Positions 1 through 11,866 of a DNA stretch of 64,000 bases are shown in pieces (the stretch's first letter is position 1; the number at the start of each line of letters is the position of its first letter). Source of the stretch: Gnetum montanum. Lineage: Eukaryota; Streptophyta; Gnetopsida; Gnetales; Gnetaceae. The position numbers and the translations under genes are program-made. The notes beneath the pieces were generated by a model, which saw only the letters and a list, made by a program, of their open reading frames with translations, was not told the DNA's origin and did not search any database. Location of the stretch: the NCBI GenBank assembly GCA_015680685.1, contig MNCI01007634.1, positions 559,632 to 623,631 on the forward strand, given 5' to 3'.

Positions 1-1094
1 TATTTTAATGTTTATTAAATGAATATTTTTAGTGTTTTGATGTTTAAGGCATCGATGTTGTAAACAAAGGAAAAACCATGAACTTTATTCATTGGGTAAA
101 CACTAGATTCCAAATCAACCAAATGGTTTTAGGCTACATAAGTAAGATAGCACTTTGATAAAGTCTAAACACGCTTGTAAAACTAACAACTCAAAACATA
201 TATACAAAATATGAAGGAAATGAACTTACCCAAGGAAGGAAGAGCTCTTCATATAAACTAGAGACCAAAAGTTCCAATGGAATTAAAGTTATGTCTATGA
301 TATATGTGAGAGCTTTTCCTGAGTATTTATAGATTTCATCATGTAATGGTGGAGATTTGCTAATGCCTAGGCATCAATGAAGATTCATCAACGTAGCCTT
401 GGCCAATTAAGTCATACTTTCAACACTTAGGCTCAAATTTAGGCAAGCAGGGAGTGCATTGATGTAGGGGATGTGCTAAACCCTACCTACTAGGATTCCA
501 ATCATCACATTCAAATGAAATCTAGAATAGAAGGGAATATGTTAGAAGGGCCTTAAGGTATCTAAGTAATGTCAAAAACATCCTAAGAAACTTGATACAT
601 ACACAAATTTAAGAATGTGATACAAGAGGCAAGAGAAGATACTTAGGAGTTACAAAACATAATTGAGCATGCTAGACTACAAACATAGGGTGACTAAAAC
701 ACTTCCCAAATTCAAGGCTTATAATTAATGTACAAAATTCCATTAGCTACCTTATCACCCAAGGTATGAACAACAAGTTAAAAATGGATACTTATCATTG
801 TTAGGTTAGTTAGCAATTTATCTCTAGTGTTTCTTAATCAATACATCATATTTATTCTATTATGTTTTGCCTTATTATTTTAAGAGTCAATTAACATAAT
901 TCAACTATATACCTTACCAAGAATTAAACCATACATTGTGATTTTCACTAACTCTAGGAAGAAGAAAATAATCACAAACTCATTGTCAATATGCTTGTAT
1001 ATCATATTACCCCATCCATGGATTATGATCATGGTGCTTATGTCCACTTGTGACTTGTATGGTTGGATATTGGGAACTCTCGCTACTCATCAAA
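1..1094 (-). repeat. Possible minus-strand LTR remnant, no gene
   Basis: No coding frame can be supported. Read on the minus strand, a TATA-like TCTATAAATACTC lies near 320-332 and an AATAAA signal near 83-90, about 240 bases downstream. That is the arrangement of an LTR with U3, R and U5 parts. No partner LTR, primer site or target duplication is visible, so this is an inference from promoter and poly(A) spacing only. The short frame at 938-1129 has no recognisable content. Confidence 0.3.
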
Positions 1095-1516
1095 TACTTT
1101 GGCTAAAAATAACAAAGCTAAACATATAATAAAGCTAAAAAATTATATAACCATAAATGCCTAATTTGATTATAATTAATTCTAAATTGTGACTTCATGA
1201 TTTAGCTTTTATCCGAGCATAACATTATGCTAACTACATAAGTGTGTGCTTGGGTGATCTTAGGCATATTACTAATCAAAGGTGTATGTGAGATAAATTC
1301 AAGCTAATGTCTCTTCTTCTTATGTAAGATTGACTCAAGCTTGTTGCAAGTCTTGAACTAAGAAGACTTGGATGTTAGGAACTAAAGTAATTTCTAAAAT
1401 CTTTCTAGGATAATTATGCTATTCATCTTAATGTTATTTTATTATTTTTTGCTAATCTCTACCACAACCATTTTCTTTTTTATGTTCCCCTGCTTTAATG
1501 CATTAAAAATTAATAT
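1095..1516 (+). repeat. 5' LTR of copia F
   Basis: Matches the split 3' LTR (5297-5550 plus 12687-12909), most clearly over AATAACAAAGC and the CATGACATTATG-like block. It ends just before a primer-site-like TGTTATTAGAGGC (1517-1530), which resembles the tRNA-iMet complement TGGTATCAGAGC. The first 70 or so bases expected from the 3' copy are not recognisable here, so the start is approximate. Confidence 0.55.
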
Positions 1517-1591
1517 ATGTTATTAGAGGCTATGTTTTTCTAGTTGAGCTTGTTCTAGAACTTGTAATTCATTAAGTAGGAGTATTTCAAG

Positions 1592-4500
1592 ATGGCAAGT
1601 AGTGCCAAGTATATTGAAGATATAGAAAAGTTTAATGGGGACAACTACAATCTTTGGAAGCTCAAGATGGAAGATTTGCTAGTTGAAAAAAAAAAGGGAT
1701 GTATGCATCATTGAAATTAAACTAGAGGACATGAAAGTTAAATATTGAAATTAATTAGATCATTTTGCTATGAAAAAAACTCATAAAGGTGTTGTTAATT
1801 TCATGGTTATAAATTTACAATATGAAAAGATTGCAAAGGAATTATGAGATGTTGTGGGTAGGATATATCAATCTAGTACTTATATGACTTTTAATATTAT
1901 TGTAAGACAATTGTAATCAATTGGTAGTAAGATGGCATATGAAGATTAATGTATTGCCTTGTTGTGAGCCCTTCTTGATTCATGGGATAATATTAGTTAA
2001 ATATTAGTAGTACAAGTACCTTATCAAATTTTGATGAGGTTGTAGGATGGCTAATAATAGAAGAACTTTAAAGAAAGTGCTCTAAGCTTGTACCTACTAA
2101 AGCATTGATAATTAAATGACTAGGAAAATAATTATTAGGTAAATCCTTTAATAAGAATAATTCTAAATTCAAGAAAGTTACAGATGATGCTTCCATAACA
2201 ATACCAATGCGTTAGAATTATGCAAAGCATGGCCACTATAAAAAGGATTGCAAAGTTTTAAAGAAAAAGGAGAAAGATGTTGGATTTAGTTCTTCTAAGA
2301 AAAATGTTGATGAAGAAATACTAAACTTATGTGTAATCACAATTAGAGGTAACTCTAATTGTAATTACTGGTATATTGTTTTAGGTGCTTCATTTAGCTT
2401 TACACTTCAAAGGTAATGGTTTTCTGAATACCATGAAGCTATATGTACTCCTATTTTTCATAGGAAAAATGAAACCTATATAGTTAAGGGCTACAATAAA
2501 TAAAATTATCCTATAATGGTATAATAATTATAATTTCCAAGGTATATCACGTTCTTGAACTCACCAAAAATTTATTATCTATGATTAATTTTGATTATTT
2601 TCACATGTTTATTTTATTTGAAAATAAGAAATGTAGAATATTTTAGGGAAAATCCATCGTAGCCACAAAATATAGAGAAGGAAGTGGAATAGTATACTAG
2701 TTAGATGGTTAGCAGTGGTTGATAAAGTTGAAGTCTTTCATGTTTAGAAAGAGAACTTTAACATATATCCATGGCATAGGAGACTTGGACATATAGGAGA
2801 AAAGTCCATCTTTGTAAACATTGCCTAAATGGAAAACAACATTATTTGAGCTTTCCTATAACTAATCAAACAATTTAAAACATACTGAATCTAATTCATA
2901 GTGATGTGTATGATCTTATTTTAGTAGCTTCAATTGCTAGTTCTAAATATTATGCATTATTCATATATGATAATTCTAGGAAAGTATAGATTTACTTCTT
3001 GAGATTCAAATATGAAGTCTGATAAATTCAATGAATACAAAGCTATTGTTGAACATTCATTTGACAAAAGAATTAAAGTTTTTAGAGTAGATAATAGTGC
3101 CAAATATTGTTTAGGTGAATTTGAAAAGCTCTACAGGACTCATGATATTTTCAATTAGAAGAGCATTTTAGGAACTCCACAGCAAAATGGAGTTGTGGAG
3201 TAGATGAATAAAATACTCTTAAAATGCACTCAACGCATGCTCACTTATGTTAGTTTTGAAAAGAAGTTTTGGGTGAAACCTATGATGACAACTTGTTACT
3301 TGGTCAATAGAAAGCCCTCATCATCATTGGATGGCAAAGCTCTACAAGAGTTATGATTTGGTAAGAAAGTTTCATTGGATCATTTAAGAGTATTCAAGAT
3401 AATAGCTTATTATCATGTGCCTAAAGAGAGTAGATCTAGATTAAATTATAAATCCAACAATTGCATTTTTCTTGGATATCACCATGGTAAGTTATGGAAT
3501 ACTTGTACTAACAAAATTATTTATAGTAAAGATGTGGCATTTATGGAAACATCTCAACCTAATGAGGTTGAGGAAAAGTTTCAGAAAAAGCTTACTATGA
3601 AATTGACCAGGAATCACCTACAAATCAAGTTGATGATAAAACTAATGATGATGAAGATTAGCCAGTAAGAAGTTTAAGTTGGGTAAGATGAACATCATAA
3701 TATTTAGATTCATACGTTTTGTCTATTTGTGATGCTTCTTAAACCAAAAAAGAAGCTTGTGATTCAAAAGTTTGTAAAACTTAGAAAAATGCTATGAATG
3801 AGGAAATGAAATCACTAATGAAAAATAATATATGGGAACTTGTTGAACTTCCTTCTAGAAGAAAACTTGCTAATTGTAGATTTCTTTTTGTGTTCAAAGA
3901 GGAAGGAGTATAGAAGGCAAGGTTGTTAACAAAAGGATACTCTCAAAAGAAAAGTATTGACTATAAAGGAGTTTTTGCACCAATGGTAAAGTTAATATCC
4001 ATAAGATATTTAATGTCTTTTGTGGTTGCTTTAAATCTTGAACTTGAATAGATGAATGTTAGGACTACATTTCTTTAAGGAGATCTTGATGAAGAAATCT
4101 ACATGCAATAGCTTGAAGGCTATGTGGTTAAGAGCAAGGAGAATATGATATGTCACTTATTGAAATTCTTGTATGGGCTAAAATAACTCCCTAGGATGTG
4201 ATATAAGAAATTTAAAAGGACTAATAGTGACCCTAGTATTTATTTGAATAAATATACATAAACTTGTATGATACTGCTATTGCATGTTGATGATAAGTTA
4301 ATAACAAGGACAATATGCAAGAAATCATCAAGTTAAATTATTAGCTATCATCTCAGTTTGAGATGAAATACATTAGTGTTGCAAGGAAAATTTTGAACAT
4401 GGAAATTAAAATAGATAAAAAAGGTTAACAAAAAAAGCTTTCTTAACCTACATGTATTAATAAAGTTTTAGAAAAAATTAATATATAGGATTGTAAGCTA

Positions 4501-5250
4501 GTAAACACTTCATTGTCTATGGGCATGAAATTATCCATGGAGCAATGCCCTAGAACAAATGAAAAAATGGAGGTAATGAGCAAAATCCTCTTTGCTAATG
4601 TTGTAGGTAGCCTCATGTAGGTAATGGTTTGTATTAGGCTTGATATTGCATGTGCAGTGGGAGTTGTGAGTAGGTTTATGTCTAATCTTGGTAAGGAACA
4701 TTGGATGGTTGTTAAAAGAATTCTTAGGTATCTTTAAGGTACTGTTAATTTTTCCATTTGTTATGAGCATAGTTCTTTTGGATTGCATGGCTTTGTGGAT
4801 GTAGATTAGGAAGACGATCTAGAACACTAAAAATCCATGAGTGGATATGTTTTTAAAATGAACACAAGTATGGTTAGTTGAATCAGTAAGAGACAAAGCT
4901 GTGTTGCATTATCAATTGAGGCAGAGTATGTAGCAACTTCTCAAGCAAGTAAATAAGTAGTTTTGTTATGATGACTAATCAAAGAGTTTGGGCAAGAACA
5001 AAAGAAAGTAAACATCTCTTATGATAATCAAAATGCAATATTTTTGGCAAAGAAATTTTGGTTCCATATAAGGAGAAACTAGATTGAGATAAACTAACAT
5101 TTCATTTGGGATCAAATTTAAAATAGAAAGATTTCTCTGGTAAAGGTTCCTACATCAAAAAATCCAACAGATATATTGACCAAGGCAATTCCTTTGGACA
5201 AGCTCAGTTAGAATAGAAGAGAACTTAGATTAGTAAATTGTGAAATGTAA
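1592..5250 (+). pseudogene. Copia gag-pol pseudogene of element F
   Basis: The remnant polyprotein begins at the ATG at 1592 with MASSAKYIEDIEKFNGDNY, the typical copia gag start. A zinc-knuckle trace (HYKKDC) lies near 2230. A protease trace (WYIVLGASFSFT) lies near 2370; here the catalytic D of the usual DSGAS has become L. The integrase follows, with the QQNGVVE end motif near 3180 and the open stretch 3375-3668 (NCIFLGYHHG). The RT runs from WELVELPSRRKL near 3835 through LYGLK near 4170. The RNase H has EAEYVATSQASK near 4920. Stops are scattered throughout, many where a glutamine is expected (MQ-stop-LEGY, TFL-stop-GDL). It cannot encode a working polyprotein. Confidence 0.85.
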
Positions 5251-5296
5251 TGGTTGTTCATAACTATAATGCCTTAAAATAAACAAGTGGGAAAAC

Positions 5297-5550
5297 TGTG
5301 AGGTGTGTTCATTATTTTAAAAATAAGATGTTTTTTATTAACGGTTGCCATGTTGGAAAATTATGTTTGGTACTTTGCTTGATAATAACAAAGCCAAACA
5401 CATAATATTGCTAAAAGATTATGAAAATCGGAAACACATGATTTGACCATAAGTAATTATGGATTGTAACCTCATAATTTAGCTTTGATCTAACCATGAC
5501 ATTATGTTTATTATATAAGTGGATACTTCAATAGTGTTAAGCATCATCAC
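5297..5550 (+). repeat. 3' LTR of copia F, first part
   Basis: Follows a purine-rich tract (GTGGGAAAAC) and starts with TG at about 5297. It contains the block with AATAACAAAGCC shared with the 5' LTR and is cut at 5550 by insertion of gypsy A. The last five bases, ATCAC (5546-5550), are the target duplication of A. The remainder of the LTR is at 12687-12909. Confidence 0.65.
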
Positions 5551-6382
5551 TGATGGGATGCAATATCGCATCCCCCACGATATCGTGTACGCGATATCGC
5601 ATCCTCCCCCACAATATCGCGTACACGATATCGCGGTGCGTTGTCATATCTATAAATAAGAGGCGGCTCTCCCTTGTTTCCTCATCTTAGGCTAGACAGT
5701 AAGGAAACTCTGGTAGATTGATCACTCCAGAGATAGAATACTTTCCATGTGCTTGCAGTAGAAGTCCTAAAGTGAACAGATCTTTATTCAAGCAAACATT
5801 GTACCTGAACACAATTTTGTGTACAGCAATAAAGATGAGCTTCTTGGATAAACCTTGTAGTGCATGGAATAGGTTAATTAGGATTTTATTTATTGTTATT
5901 TATTATCTGTCATTTAGATGCTTTATTAGCTATTTACTGCTTTCCCTCTCAATCCTTCTCTCCTAGTTAAGTGCCTCAGTACGACCACTTCGAGCACGTG
6001 CATTATGCGTGGTGATCCTAGCAACGATTAGCGTTTGGTAGCCACAGTTGCATCGGTTCAAGGTGTGTACGGTAAGTGGGAATGGATGCTGACGCTAGGT
6101 TAATTTAGACTTAGTTCATTAGTTAGAATTAGTAATTAGTTGCTCAACCCTTCACCTTGTTAGCATAGGAAACAAAAACATAAAAAGCTATAAAAATCAT
6201 ATACCTCAAACTTACTTAACCATACACCATGACAACTACAAGTAAGTTTGGGAAGACAACAAATGATTAACCCTAAGTGTTCCATTAGGCGTGTAGGCAC
6301 TTAGTCTGCAGAGTTCGATCGGATCACATGTGTTACACTCGTATTCGTATGGTTGAGTGTAGGGGTACCTCGACACTCATCA
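5551..6382 (+). repeat. 5' LTR of gypsy A
   Basis: 832 bases, beginning TGATGGGATG and ending CACTCATCA. U3 is very short and carries the palindrome cluster (5561-5636). It is followed by the TATA box TATAAATAAG near 5651 and a poly(A) signal AATAAA at 5828-5833. By eye, a sample of about 170 bases differs from the 3' LTR at about 16 positions, mostly transitions, so this is an old insertion. Confidence 0.9.
5561..5636. promoter_or_regulatory. Palindrome cluster in U3 of A 5' LTR
   Basis: Five units of the form (G/A)CGATATCGC or slight variants, each self-complementary, partly joined head to head by GTAC. They end about 15 bases upstream of the TATA box. The cluster is CpG-dense in an otherwise AT-rich window. 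Equivalent clusters occur in the other four LTRs of the family (11876-11938, 44071-44130, 51027-51117, 63494-63572). Position suggests an upstream promoter element; binding by any factor is inference. Confidence 0.6.
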
Positions 6383-6402
6383 TAGGCACCGTTGCTGGGG
6401 AC
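6383..6402 (+). other. Primer-binding site of gypsy A, tRNA-Asp type
   Basis: Directly after the 5' LTR, GGCACCGTTGCTGGGGAC resembles the complement of the 3' end of plant tRNA-Asp (TGGCGCCGTTGCCGGGGA). The same site follows the LTRs of B at 44871 and B' at 51855. This primer choice is typical of Athila/Tat-like gypsy elements. Confidence 0.75.
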
Positions 6403-6523
6403 TAAGTGTTTGTGCATTGAATAGAACATAGGACATCACTCACATTGTTGGGAGCCTAAAAAAACCTTCAGGTTAATTAAAAGAAAAATTATATAATGGT
6501 AATTAGCACACCGATAAATAACA

Positions 6524-8434
6524 ATGTCTTCTTCTCATAAGAGCAATTCACCACCTAGGGATAATACTAGAGATAGTCAGCAATTAAAAACACATAACCG
6601 AAATCAGCCAAGTCCTCAACAATACCGGATAGTCTATACCCATCCCGATGAGTATATTCTAGACTTTACCTTTATCCTCCATCAAGACGAATAGCTGCGA
6701 TGGAGAGATTTGCAAGGTAACATCGTGTTACCTCCAGATCGATCAGTCCCTAACATGCTGCTCTGTGCTTTGGCATAGATTGGCATGACAAAATTATATG
6801 TTGAATATGTTGCGGAAGACTTTGACATGAGGGATTACCATCCCAGAACTTTACAACGTATGAGGGACTCAAGGAAGGAGAGCCAACATACACTGTTGAA
6901 GGGCAAAGAGGTCCTGCATGTCCTAAGTGAAATCGAAGATGGTAAACAACTCATAACGGGTTCTCTATCGAAAGATGTTCCCCCTCCTAATGATAATGAG
7001 GAGGTGGGGTATTAGAACCTGTGCTTCACGATACATAACCCTGGTTTTGATTCCCGTGAACACCAACTGTTCACTGAGGGAACAACAACATATAACAAGG
7101 ACGAGCACTTAGATCATCAACACAATCGAGGCTGAAGCCATAGAAGAGAGGGTAGGAAACATCATCATGGCAATGGTTCTCATTCTTCTTCCCCTTCATC
7201 ACATCACTCACCCTCTCCTTCCACATCTGGGGGCAGCAACCATGAGCATAATAGTGAGGATAGAGGTAGACAAAATGAGAGACCTCGACGAGAGAGTCAA
7301 GAGAAAGGACAAGGGTATGAATGAAGGGAAAGTAGGGAACAACGAAGACATCACAGGCATCATGAAAGAGATGATCATGATGAACCCCTACTTGCCACCC
7401 AAAGTATGCTCGACATAATAGAGGCTGTAAGAATTCCAACAAGGCATTTAAAGGACAGTTGGATCAAGCGTTTAGACATGAACAATATCCCACGTTTTGA
7501 AGGGGGATACAACACTGATCCGCAACATCATTTACAGGCATTCCACGATGCCTGTGCCTTGTAGAACATAGAAAATGAGTGGCAGAAACTAAAGTTGTTT
7601 CCCAGGACACTCACCAAGGAAGTAGAGAGTTGGTACTGGTCCTTAAAATAGGAAACCATCAGGAGGTGGAGTACGATGTTAGAACTCTTCAACAATAAAT
7701 ATCAAACGTACTCCAGAGTGTCTAGCTTGCGTAAGCAGATCCAAGGATGGAAGCAAGGTAATCATGAATCCTTGGATGCTACCATGGGCCACTACTACGC
7801 ATTGTTACATCGTTGCCCGGGCCATGGATACGCTCAACGGGATCAACTTCGCCACATCGTGGATGGGCTAAGGCATGAAACTAGAAGAACCCTTGGGACT
7901 TATGCCTAAGGGAGACTATAAGAACTTAGAGCCCATGAAGTTCATCGCTTGTTGGACCAAGTAGGAAAAGAAGAAGGTGAGCTACGGAAAAGAGAGAGTG
8001 CGGAAGAATACAACCATGATCCCTCCCTTCGAAAGAAGGGAGTAAGATTTCGTGATGAGGAGGATGAGTCACCACTTGAAAAGTTGGTGAACCAAAAAAC
8101 CTTGTCGATTCAAAAAATAACAACTGAAGTATCAGCTAAGGTAGATCAACTATGGGATTCCTTAGACTCCAAACTTGAAACTATCTTAAAAATCGTAGAA
8201 GAGTCTAAGGTGGAACAAAGTAGTGACAAGAACAAGACAAAGCGGAGAGATTTAGGCCCTGCACATAACAAGGGTAAGGGGAAAATTACTATCTACGATG
8301 AGGTTGTGGATTTGGACACAGACGATGACGGTGGATGTGAGATCTGCCACTATGACCATCCTAAGGGATGTTGTCCAATCATCTCACATCTACAGGAGTC
8401 TGGGGTGTATGCACTTAATCCAAGACTTAACTAG
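6524..8434 (+). pseudogene. gag pseudogene of gypsy A
   Basis: Starts at the ATG at 6524 (MSSSHKSNSPPRDNTR), which matches the start in B (45015) and B' (about 51999). An acidic/basic N-terminal part with a His/Ser/Arg-rich stretch (about 7080-7380) leads to the capsid region at about 7480-7910 (RFEGGYNTDPQHHLQAFHDA, then SWYWSLK and RCPGHGYAQ), typical of Athila-like gag. A helical linker follows at 7949-8290. The end has a zinc-knuckle-like CEICHYDHPKGCC near 8335, fitting C-x2-C-x3-H-x4-C. Stops at several places, mostly TAG, break the frame. Function, if intact, would be particle formation and RNA packaging. Confidence 0.8.
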
Positions 8435-8659
8435 CGGTAGACACCCCGAAGGTTACCTTATCCCAAAGGTAACCCAAGGTAGTTCCACCAACCGTTAACG
8501 TACTATCTGAGTGGAACTCCACCACAACCCATCGAACAGCATCAGCAGTGGCAATACCCACAGTCATGGGGGATGCCATCGCCAACACAACAGTACCCTT
8601 ACTGGCAAACTAATCCTTATGGATATTATGTGTAGCAGCCGGTTTCTCCAAGTGACCCT

Positions 8660-9610
8660 ATGGATCACACAACTCCCCAACGTCACTACCAAGTTCGGGA
8701 GTACTTTAGGAGGACTCCTTCTCCTCCCGGAGGCACCCCACATACTTACCATCCTCCAACTCCATCTGCACCTCTTCCACCTGTAGTTCCCATACAACCT
8801 ACTCTAACAATGCAAGGGGAACTCCCCACTCAACCACAACAAAAAAACACTAAGAGAGCTGTAAATATTCAACCTGCTGCTGGTTCTGACAACTATAAAA
8901 AGAGAAAACCTTTCTTCAGAACCAAAAGCCCAGACAAGCTCTCACAACAAGTGGTTGAGCTCATGTACACTCCTCCATCATCTAACACTTCGGAGCACCC
9001 TTCAGTCCAACAACAGAGCCTCACGTATACGGTTATGTTAACGCATACTGTAACCGATTGGATCAAGGTAGGCCACCTTCCCAGGAAACTAATTGATCCT
9101 GGAAGCCCCTTAATCTATTTACAAATCACCAGGAACGCACCACATAAGGCTCTTCTTGACTCAAGTTCTGGAGTCAACTTAATTTCACGAGAAATTTATC
9201 AAGCCTGGAACCTGCCCCAACTTAAGAAGAGCAACATCCAACTGGAGCTAGCTGACCAGTCCATCACCATTCCCTTGGGATTGGTGGAGGACATTGTTAC
9301 CACTGTGTGTGGTTGGTCTTACCCAGCTGACTTCCTAGTGATAGAAGTTAACAGCAACAACGGGGGCTTCCCAATTATAATGGGAAGGCCATGGCTAAGT
9401 ACAGTAGATGTGTACCTAGGGATCCACAATCTTTCCTTGCAGATATCTAAGATAAACATTTATGGAAAGATCGAGAAGAAGAAAGTTCCGTGCATCACAT
9501 ACAGTGACTTAAAGAGTGATGATATGGAAGAATGTTCAGCATCTCTTCCATGTAATCGGTATGCCCAAGAAACAAAAATTCAAAGGTGCCTGTATGTAGC
9601 AACCACATAA
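8660..9610 (+). pseudogene. Retropepsin-region frame of gypsy A
   Basis: An uninterrupted 316-codon frame. The first 110 or so residues are Pro/Thr-rich and low in complexity. The protease fold follows: KALLDSSSGVNLISREIY near residue 165, where the usual catalytic D-(S/T)-G reads D-S-S-S-G, and the flap/C-terminal mark IIMGRPWLST near residue 250, close to the ILGRPFLAT of Athila-type elements. The altered active site suggests loss of activity although the frame is open. It normally cleaves the Gag-Pol polyprotein. The true start lies upstream; the reading frame between 8434 and 8660 is interrupted. Confidence 0.75.
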
Positions 9611-9628
9611 GTAGTAAATACCCCGTGG

Positions 9629-9862
9629 TTGACAGCTACTAGAAAGAGCAACCCAATATGCATGGAACGAACTGGGGGTACAACTCATGCTAACAACGAA
9701 GGCATAAATACATTGGAGTATGAGCGTTGCCAACTTCCACCCCTTATTCTAAGAACATCAATGGGGAGAAGTTGGGCACTTTTACGAAATTCAAATAGAC
9801 ACTCATTATTTTGGATCTCTCCCTTGCAATTTAGTCATGGGAGAGATGGCCACCTATGCTAA
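9629..9862 (+). pseudogene. Pol fragment spanning A's internal deletion
   Basis: The first part (to about 9798) matches the segment just before RT in element B (QLPPLILRTSMGRSWALLRN against B near 46110-46165). From about 9800 it matches the segment after integrase in B (49037 onward, ending at the HGRDGHL-like end). The junction marks the missing RT, RNase H and integrase. Confidence 0.7.
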
Positions 9863-11866
9863 TCATTTGGGCCAGTTCTTTTTAAGTTTTTGTTCTACAA
9901 GTTTTTGTTTTCCACATTTTTATTTTACTCGTTTTTGTCTTACACATTTTTGTTTTACAAATTTCTTTAACTTTTCTTATTTTTTTTTTACAAATTCCTT
10001 TAACTTTTCTTGTTTTTGTTTTACAACATCGTTATACTTTTTCATTTGTGTGTGTGTGTGTGTGTGAGGTATGTTTCTTTTGATATGGCAGGCAATGATA
10101 AGTATTCTTCCCGATGATATGAACTGTTTTTCATTGGTTGCTGATGTTTGGTTTTTACCTTTAAGTCATGATGTTAATACTAAGGTATGTTTCTTTTGAT
10201 ATGGCAGGCAATGAGTTCACTTCATCCATCCATTCATCCATCCATCCACCAGTTTCTATGGTCTCTCTTGGCTTGGAAATGTACAGTCTCTTTCTAAATA
10301 AGAACTTTAACGAATCGGTGACTGGGCATTTCTCAAACTAAGGAAGGACTCAAGGATTGAAAAGGGTGTGACTTCAAGGGAACTTAATGCATTTGTGTTG
10401 GCCATTCTCTTGGGTGGTTGGATGTTTTCTTCTTGAGTTTTCTTGCCGTTTCGATGTCACCCAATCCTTGCAAGTTGAGAAAATAAAAATAAGAAGTCTT
10501 TGCATGGTGTAGTTCTCACGCATAAAAACACAAAAATAGAAAAATAAAAAATAAAAAACAAAAAAAAAGAGAGAAAAAAAGTGAGAATTCAAAGCACACC
10601 CCTTGGACGAAATAAACTTGGGCTACAAGCACTGATTATGGAACTAAAAATGTTTCCTCTAACTAAGACCCTTCTCGCTTCCCATTCTCTTCTCTTTTAT
10701 TTCATCGGAATGGTGGTGGCTCTTTGGAGATGCATTCTTATTACTCAAGTGGATGGTTTGGCCGAATGCATTAATGCGAAGTCATTGGATGTGGTTGGTT
10801 TGAGGTTGGAGTTGGAATGAGATTTGTCAAGTTACATTAATCATGAAACACACAAGGGGCTGTACATCACCTTGTTCTTGGGATTCCATTCTATTCTCTT
10901 CTCTTCACCCTTCTCTCCACTGTTCACCTCATTGCCGGTTGTATCATTAGTGTATATTTTGGTAGATACATCGTGTTCTTTTTGGTAAACTCTTACGGTT
11001 AAGACTTTAACTCTTGTTCCAATTGACATTCCTAGAGCCTACGGACTCTTTGAATGTGGGTTTGTCAGGGCATTAAGGGCATGAGCCTGCTTTGGGAAGG
11101 ACCCACTGACATTCCTATTTGATGCATCCGTTAAATTCTTTCCCTTAACATTCTTGCAATTAATTTTATTTTGTTCATTTCCATCTTGACATCTATTTCA
11201 TCGATGTCATAGTTGTCCCTTTTTATCTATCTTTCTTATTCCTTTTCTTTCTCCATTCTAATGCTATCGAAGGTTTGCAATTAGTCATGGGGGTACGGGG
11301 CCTGATTTTTTTGATTTTCTCCTAGCCTCGATTTTTTTTCGATTTTTTCCTAACCCCTACACCTTCAGTAGTCATCATTAATACATCTCCAGATCTGCAA
11401 TTAGCCATACCACAACCTAGCCAATGGACTTACACTGAAGCAAGGTATTAATTACATGATGATTCATGTACCCTTGCTAATATAAGATTGTGTTGTGTGT
11501 GCAGACGTCAATTATACAACAATGGACCAGATTTGGAAGGAACACTTGGAATGGAGCAGCGCTGAAGCAGCTATGCAAAGAACAAGATCGATGGTGCGCT
11601 TACCGATGGACAATGAAAGGCACAATCTTGGTGTTGGCAGTAGCAACACTTCTTTCTCTCTCTCTCTTTCTTAGCTACCAAATGAGACCTGATGTCAATA
11701 TAATACAGTGTTCACTCTTGTTGTCATGAACACTAGTTTTGTTGTGTCTTGTAATGATGATCCGTTCACATGTCATCCCATTAGTTCCATTGAGTCAATA
11801 ATCCCATACCTGCCCGATATTATTGTAAAGAACTTGACGACAAGTTTTCATTTAGTCATAGGGGTA
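9863..11866 (+). other. Long 3' noncoding region of gypsy A
   Basis: No supported gene. It holds T-rich strings of TTTTTGTTTTAC repeats (9880-10040), a TG microsatellite (10047-10066), a 30-base direct repeat (about 10070 and 10182), CCAT-rich repeats (10225-10250) and a TAGTCATGGGGG motif at about 11283. A colinear region follows integrase in element B (49099-51018), so it belongs to the element. OTA elements often carry such a spacer. Confidence 0.7.
11853..11866 (+). other. Polypurine tract of gypsy A
   Basis: TAGTCATAGGGGTA lies directly before the 3' LTR, where plus-strand priming would occur. Near copies occur at 9831 and 11283 in A and at 49069, 50477 and 51005 in B. Confidence 0.6.

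Noticed and set aside
5561-5636. CRISPR-like repeats
   Set aside because: Short palindromes without regular unique spacers, in a plant retroelement LTR at a promoter position.
7071-7442. 123-codon minus-strand frame inside gypsy A
   Set aside because: Opposite-strand shadow of the His/Ser/Arg-rich gag stretch.
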